A model generated the notes under the pieces. It saw only the letters and a list, made by a program, of their open reading frames with translations. It searched no databases and was not told the DNA's origin. This document shows positions 13,433-15,275 of a DNA stretch of 15,275 nucleotides, one piece after another. Position 1 is the first letter of the stretch. The number at the start of each line of letters is the position of its first letter. The position numbers and the translations under genes are program-made. Source of the DNA: Prevotellaceae bacterium (GTDB taxonomy: Bacteria; Bacteroidota; Bacteroidia; Bacteroidales; Bacteroidaceae); contig JAUNQM010000002.1 in assembly GCA_030536165.1 (NCBI GenBank), positions 1-15,275 on the forward strand. The letters run 5' to 3'.

Positions 13433-13990
13433 TCAGAATAGTGTTGGCTGGAAGAAGTCGTCGAGTGCAAGTTTCATCTCTTCAGGGGTGTTTGCCACAA
13501 CGAAATACTTCTTGTAGTTGCCGCGGATGAATCCGTTGGCTTGCATCTGTTCGATTACGGCAATGAGATTATCCCAGAACCCATTGACGTTGTAGAAGAT
13601 AACTCGCTTGTCATGATAGCCGATTGTGGAAGATGCTGCCACCGTGAAGACCTCGTCGAGCGTTCCGATGCCGCCTGGGAGTGCGATGAAAATGTCGGCT
13701 TTCTGCATCATCGCGTCTTTGCGTTCGCTCAGACTGCTGACAAAAATCTTTTCATCTACATACTCGCTGACGCGTCCGTGCTCCTCGATTTTTGAAGGAA
13801 TGACCCCGACAGTCTTGCCGCCTGCTTCCTTGACAGCCTTTGCTGCACACTCCATAAGGCCCATGTTGCAGCCGCCAAACACGAGGGTGTAGCCGTTGCG
13901 ACCCATGTATTCACCAAGTTCCTGCGTACGGCGGAAGAATATCGGCTCGATGTTTTCGTTTGCCGAACAGAAGATTGCTACTGATTTCAT
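13433..13990 (-). CDS. LOG-family (TIGR00730) Rossmann-fold nucleotide phosphoribohydrolase
   Basis: This is a 185-aa cytoplasmic protein of the lysine-decarboxylase-like/LOG family, whose studied members split cytokinin- or AMP-type nucleoside 5'-monophosphates into base and ribose phosphate. The start MKSVAIFCSAN matches the family. The phosphate motif PGGIGTLDE lies at 105-113 with catalytic E113, and the partner R90 is in SERKDAMM. The glycine motif reads FGGCNMGLMEC (38-48), where most members have GGG or GGA followed by GLMG; the change of the last G to E is a mild variant. Length fits the short, single-domain subgroup. It starts 85 bp after the tcdA stop; an ATTTTG word lies upstream but no convincing full promoter. 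In bacteria the natural substrate is usually unknown, so the enzymatic role here is family-level only. Confidence 0.9.
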   Translation of the reverse strand: MKSVAIFCSANENIEPIFFRRTQELGEYMGRNGYTLVFGGCNMGLMECAAKAVKEAGGKTVGVIPSKIEEHGRVSEYVDEKIFVSSLSERKDAMMQKADIFIALPGGIGTLDEVFTVAASSTIGYHDKRVIFYNVNGFWDNLIAVIEQMQANGFIRGNYKKYFVVANTPEEMKLALDDFFQPTLF

Positions 13991-14075
13991 GATTTCAAGA
14001 GGTTTTATCTATTGGTTTTTAGTTTAGTCAAAATACTATATTGAGTGATAATGAGGTAATTGGGACTATTGTTTT

Positions 14076-14762
14076 TTATTTGCCTCGGATAATATCTTTT
14101 ACCACTTCACTGCCGATGATGACGCCCATTGCGGCTGGGACGAAGGCATTGCTGGATATGAAATTGCCATCGTGTGAGGTTGGTTGTTCGGTGCTATAGA
14201 CCACTTTCAGATGCTTTATTCCGAGTTCTTTACACTTCTTTCTAACGGCTTTTGCCAGCGGATCGACACTTGTTTCGTAGATGTCTGCCACCCTGAATGT
14301 CGTTGCATCCATCTTGTTGCCGGCTCCCATGCTGCTGATAATAGGTATGCCGAGTTCGTTGCAGCGGCGAATAAGTTCTACTTTTGCTGCAACAGTATCG
14401 ATGCAATCTACGACATAGTCATACGAAAAAAGGTCGATTTCACCGCTATTTTCGGGAAGATAGAACATCGGAATAGCTTCGACGTTGCAGTCGGGATTGA
14501 TGTCGTGAACTCGCTCTTTGGCTACCGATACTTTCGTCTGCCCGATGGTGGAGTGAAGCGCAAGCAACTGGCGGTTTATGTTTGAAGGTTCAATCTTGTC
14601 GGCATCCACAATGGTTATGGCGCCAACACCGCTGCGTGCAATCACTTCGAGGGCATAACCACCCACGCCACCAACACCGAAGATGATGACTTTGCTGCTG
14701 CGAAGGCGGTTGAGACCATCGTCGCCAAACAGTACCTTACTTCTTTCGAGCTCGGATTGCAT
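14076..14762 (-). CDS. tcdA: tRNA threonylcarbamoyladenosine dehydratase TcdA (ThiF/E1-like)
   Basis: This is a 228-aa cytoplasmic E1-like enzyme. It activates N6-threonylcarbamoyl-adenosine at tRNA position 37 with ATP and closes it to the cyclic form (ct6A). The nucleotide-binding GVGGVG is at 29-34, acidic D53 and D55 follow in IVDADKIEPSNINRQ (S60 to Q65), and VDCIDTVAAKVELI and ISSMGAGNKMDATTF are the usual TcdA segments. The YETSVDPLAKAVRKKCKELGI segment also fits TcdA better than ThiF or MoeB, and there is no C-terminal rhodanese domain. The chosen ATG lies 26 bp inside the end of the upstream flippase gene, so translation is probably coupled. The N-terminus MQSELERSKVLFGDDGL matches the family beginning, so no further upstream start is needed. 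Confidence 0.9.
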   Translation of the reverse strand: MQSELERSKVLFGDDGLNRLRSSKVIIFGVGGVGGYALEVIARSGVGAITIVDADKIEPSNINRQLLALHSTIGQTKVSVAKERVHDINPDCNVEAIPMFYLPENSGEIDLFSYDYVVDCIDTVAAKVELIRRCNELGIPIISSMGAGNKMDATTFRVADIYETSVDPLAKAVRKKCKELGIKHLKVVYSTEQPTSHDGNFISSNAFVPAAMGVIIGSEVVKDIIRGK

Positions 14763-15275
14763 CGATAAACTTTTCCTTTTTTAGTATAATACCCATGAAA
14801 ATGAGTACTAAGATTGTGTTCACACCAAGTTTCGGAGCAATGCTGAGATAGTTTGCCGTGACTTTCATAATAGCAAAGAGCACGGCTGCAATAATCACGT
14901 AGAAGGCTATCTGGGCGAGAGGATAGTCGATAGGATTGTGTTTCTGTCCGAGTATGTATGAGATAACCATCGTTGTGCCATAACCAGCAAAACCTGCCCA
15001 TGCACATGCCACGTAGCCAATCTTTGGTATAAAAATGAAGTTTACTGCAAAGAGAACAATACATCCAACGATGGAGAAATATGCACCGTAGATGGTCTTG
15101 TCGATGAGTTTATACCAGAAACTGAGGTTCACGACAATGCCCATCATAATCTCTGCAGCCATCACAATCGGCACAATCTTAAGCCCCTCGCGGTAGTCTT
15201 TACCCACTATATACTGCAAGATGTCGAGGTAGGCTACGACGCAAAGGAAGGCAGCCAACGTGAAGATGATGAAGA
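14737..15275 (-). CDS. polysaccharide flippase (MATE/Wzx-like), C-terminal part, cut by window edge
   Basis: The frame is open to the last base, so only the C-terminal part of about 179 residues is visible; an apparent internal TTG start at 15258 is not a real beginning. The fragment is almost entirely hydrophobic helices with short loops (YIVGKDYREGLKIVPIVM, WYKLIDKTIYGAYFSIVGC, NFIFIPKIGYVACAWAGF, YILGQKHNPIDYPLAQ), about six membrane segments in all. The pattern IPKIGYVACAWA...G followed by a transmembrane hairpin is typical of the C-terminal half of oligosaccharide flippases that move lipid-linked glycans across the inner membrane. It ends with a basic tail (FIDAIRARKK) and overlaps tcdA by 26 bp. 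The cargo cannot be told from this fragment. Confidence 0.8.
   Translation of the reverse strand, partial: FIIFTLAAFLCVVAYLDILQYIVGKDYREGLKIVPIVMAAEIMMGIVVNLSFWYKLIDKTIYGAYFSIVGCIVLFAVNFIFIPKIGYVACAWAGFAGYGTTMVISYILGQKHNPIDYPLAQIAFYVIIAAVLFAIMKVTANYLSIAPKLGVNTILVLIFMGIILKKEKFIDAIRARKK

Noticed and set aside
13991..14075. Promoter for the LOG gene
   Set aside because: An ATTTTG word is present but the spacing to TA and a -33 box is wrong; the evidence is too weak to list as a feature.

Overview
The window looks like a chromosomal segment of a Bacteroidales bacterium, most likely Prevotellaceae (Prevotella/Segatella type). The reasons are four good matches to the Bacteroidetes sigma-ABfr promoter (TTG or TTTG, 19-20 bp, TAnnTTTG), a near absence of Shine-Dalgarno sequences, secreted glycan-degrading enzymes of types well known from gut Bacteroidetes, and AT-rich spacers built from short repeated words. 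No SusC/SusD pair, transposase, integrase, phage gene, tRNA, rRNA or CRISPR array was seen.

Layout. (1) At 64-2889 on the plus strand, a NAD-dependent epimerase (SDR), a PAP2-type membrane phosphatase/phosphotransferase and exonuclease III follow one promoter. (2) At 2968-3585 on the minus strand, a TRIC/UPF0126 membrane protein lies behind a 73-bp tandem repeat, each copy of which carries a complete promoter. (3) At 3776-6094 (minus) come a secreted DUF5060/DUF4038-type putative glycoside hydrolase and a small outer-membrane-barrel-like protein, separated by an intrinsic terminator. (4) At 6180-8254 (minus) are sufC and sufD, ATGA-overlapped, with their own promoter but without sufB or sufS beside them. 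(5) At 8382-13006 (minus) is a two-gene secreted carbohydrate operon, also ATGA-overlapped: a 1106-aa two-catalytic-domain enzyme whose architecture fits GH143-GH142 enzymes of rhamnogalacturonan-II (RG-II) breakdown, then an STN-like/alpha-beta-hydrolase esterase. (6) At 13007-13432 is a 426-bp spacer with a 27-bp alternating purine-pyrimidine tract, four evenly spaced 13-bp palindromes and a tight hairpin. (7) At 13433-15275 (minus) are a LOG-family protein, tcdA, and the C-terminal part of a polysaccharide flippase cut by the window edge.

How the genes fit together. The region 5 operon is probably a small pectin or RG-II side-chain module: the long enzyme would remove terminal sugars and the esterase would remove ester groups. 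The region 3 hydrolase may assist, but it is separated by the suf genes and its substrate is unknown. The other genes are housekeeping: DNA repair, Fe-S assembly, tRNA modification and envelope glycan or lipid work. The less explained features are the duplicated promoter, the palindrome array with the neighbouring Z-DNA-prone tract, and the incomplete suf cluster. All family calls were made by reading motifs; no database search was run.
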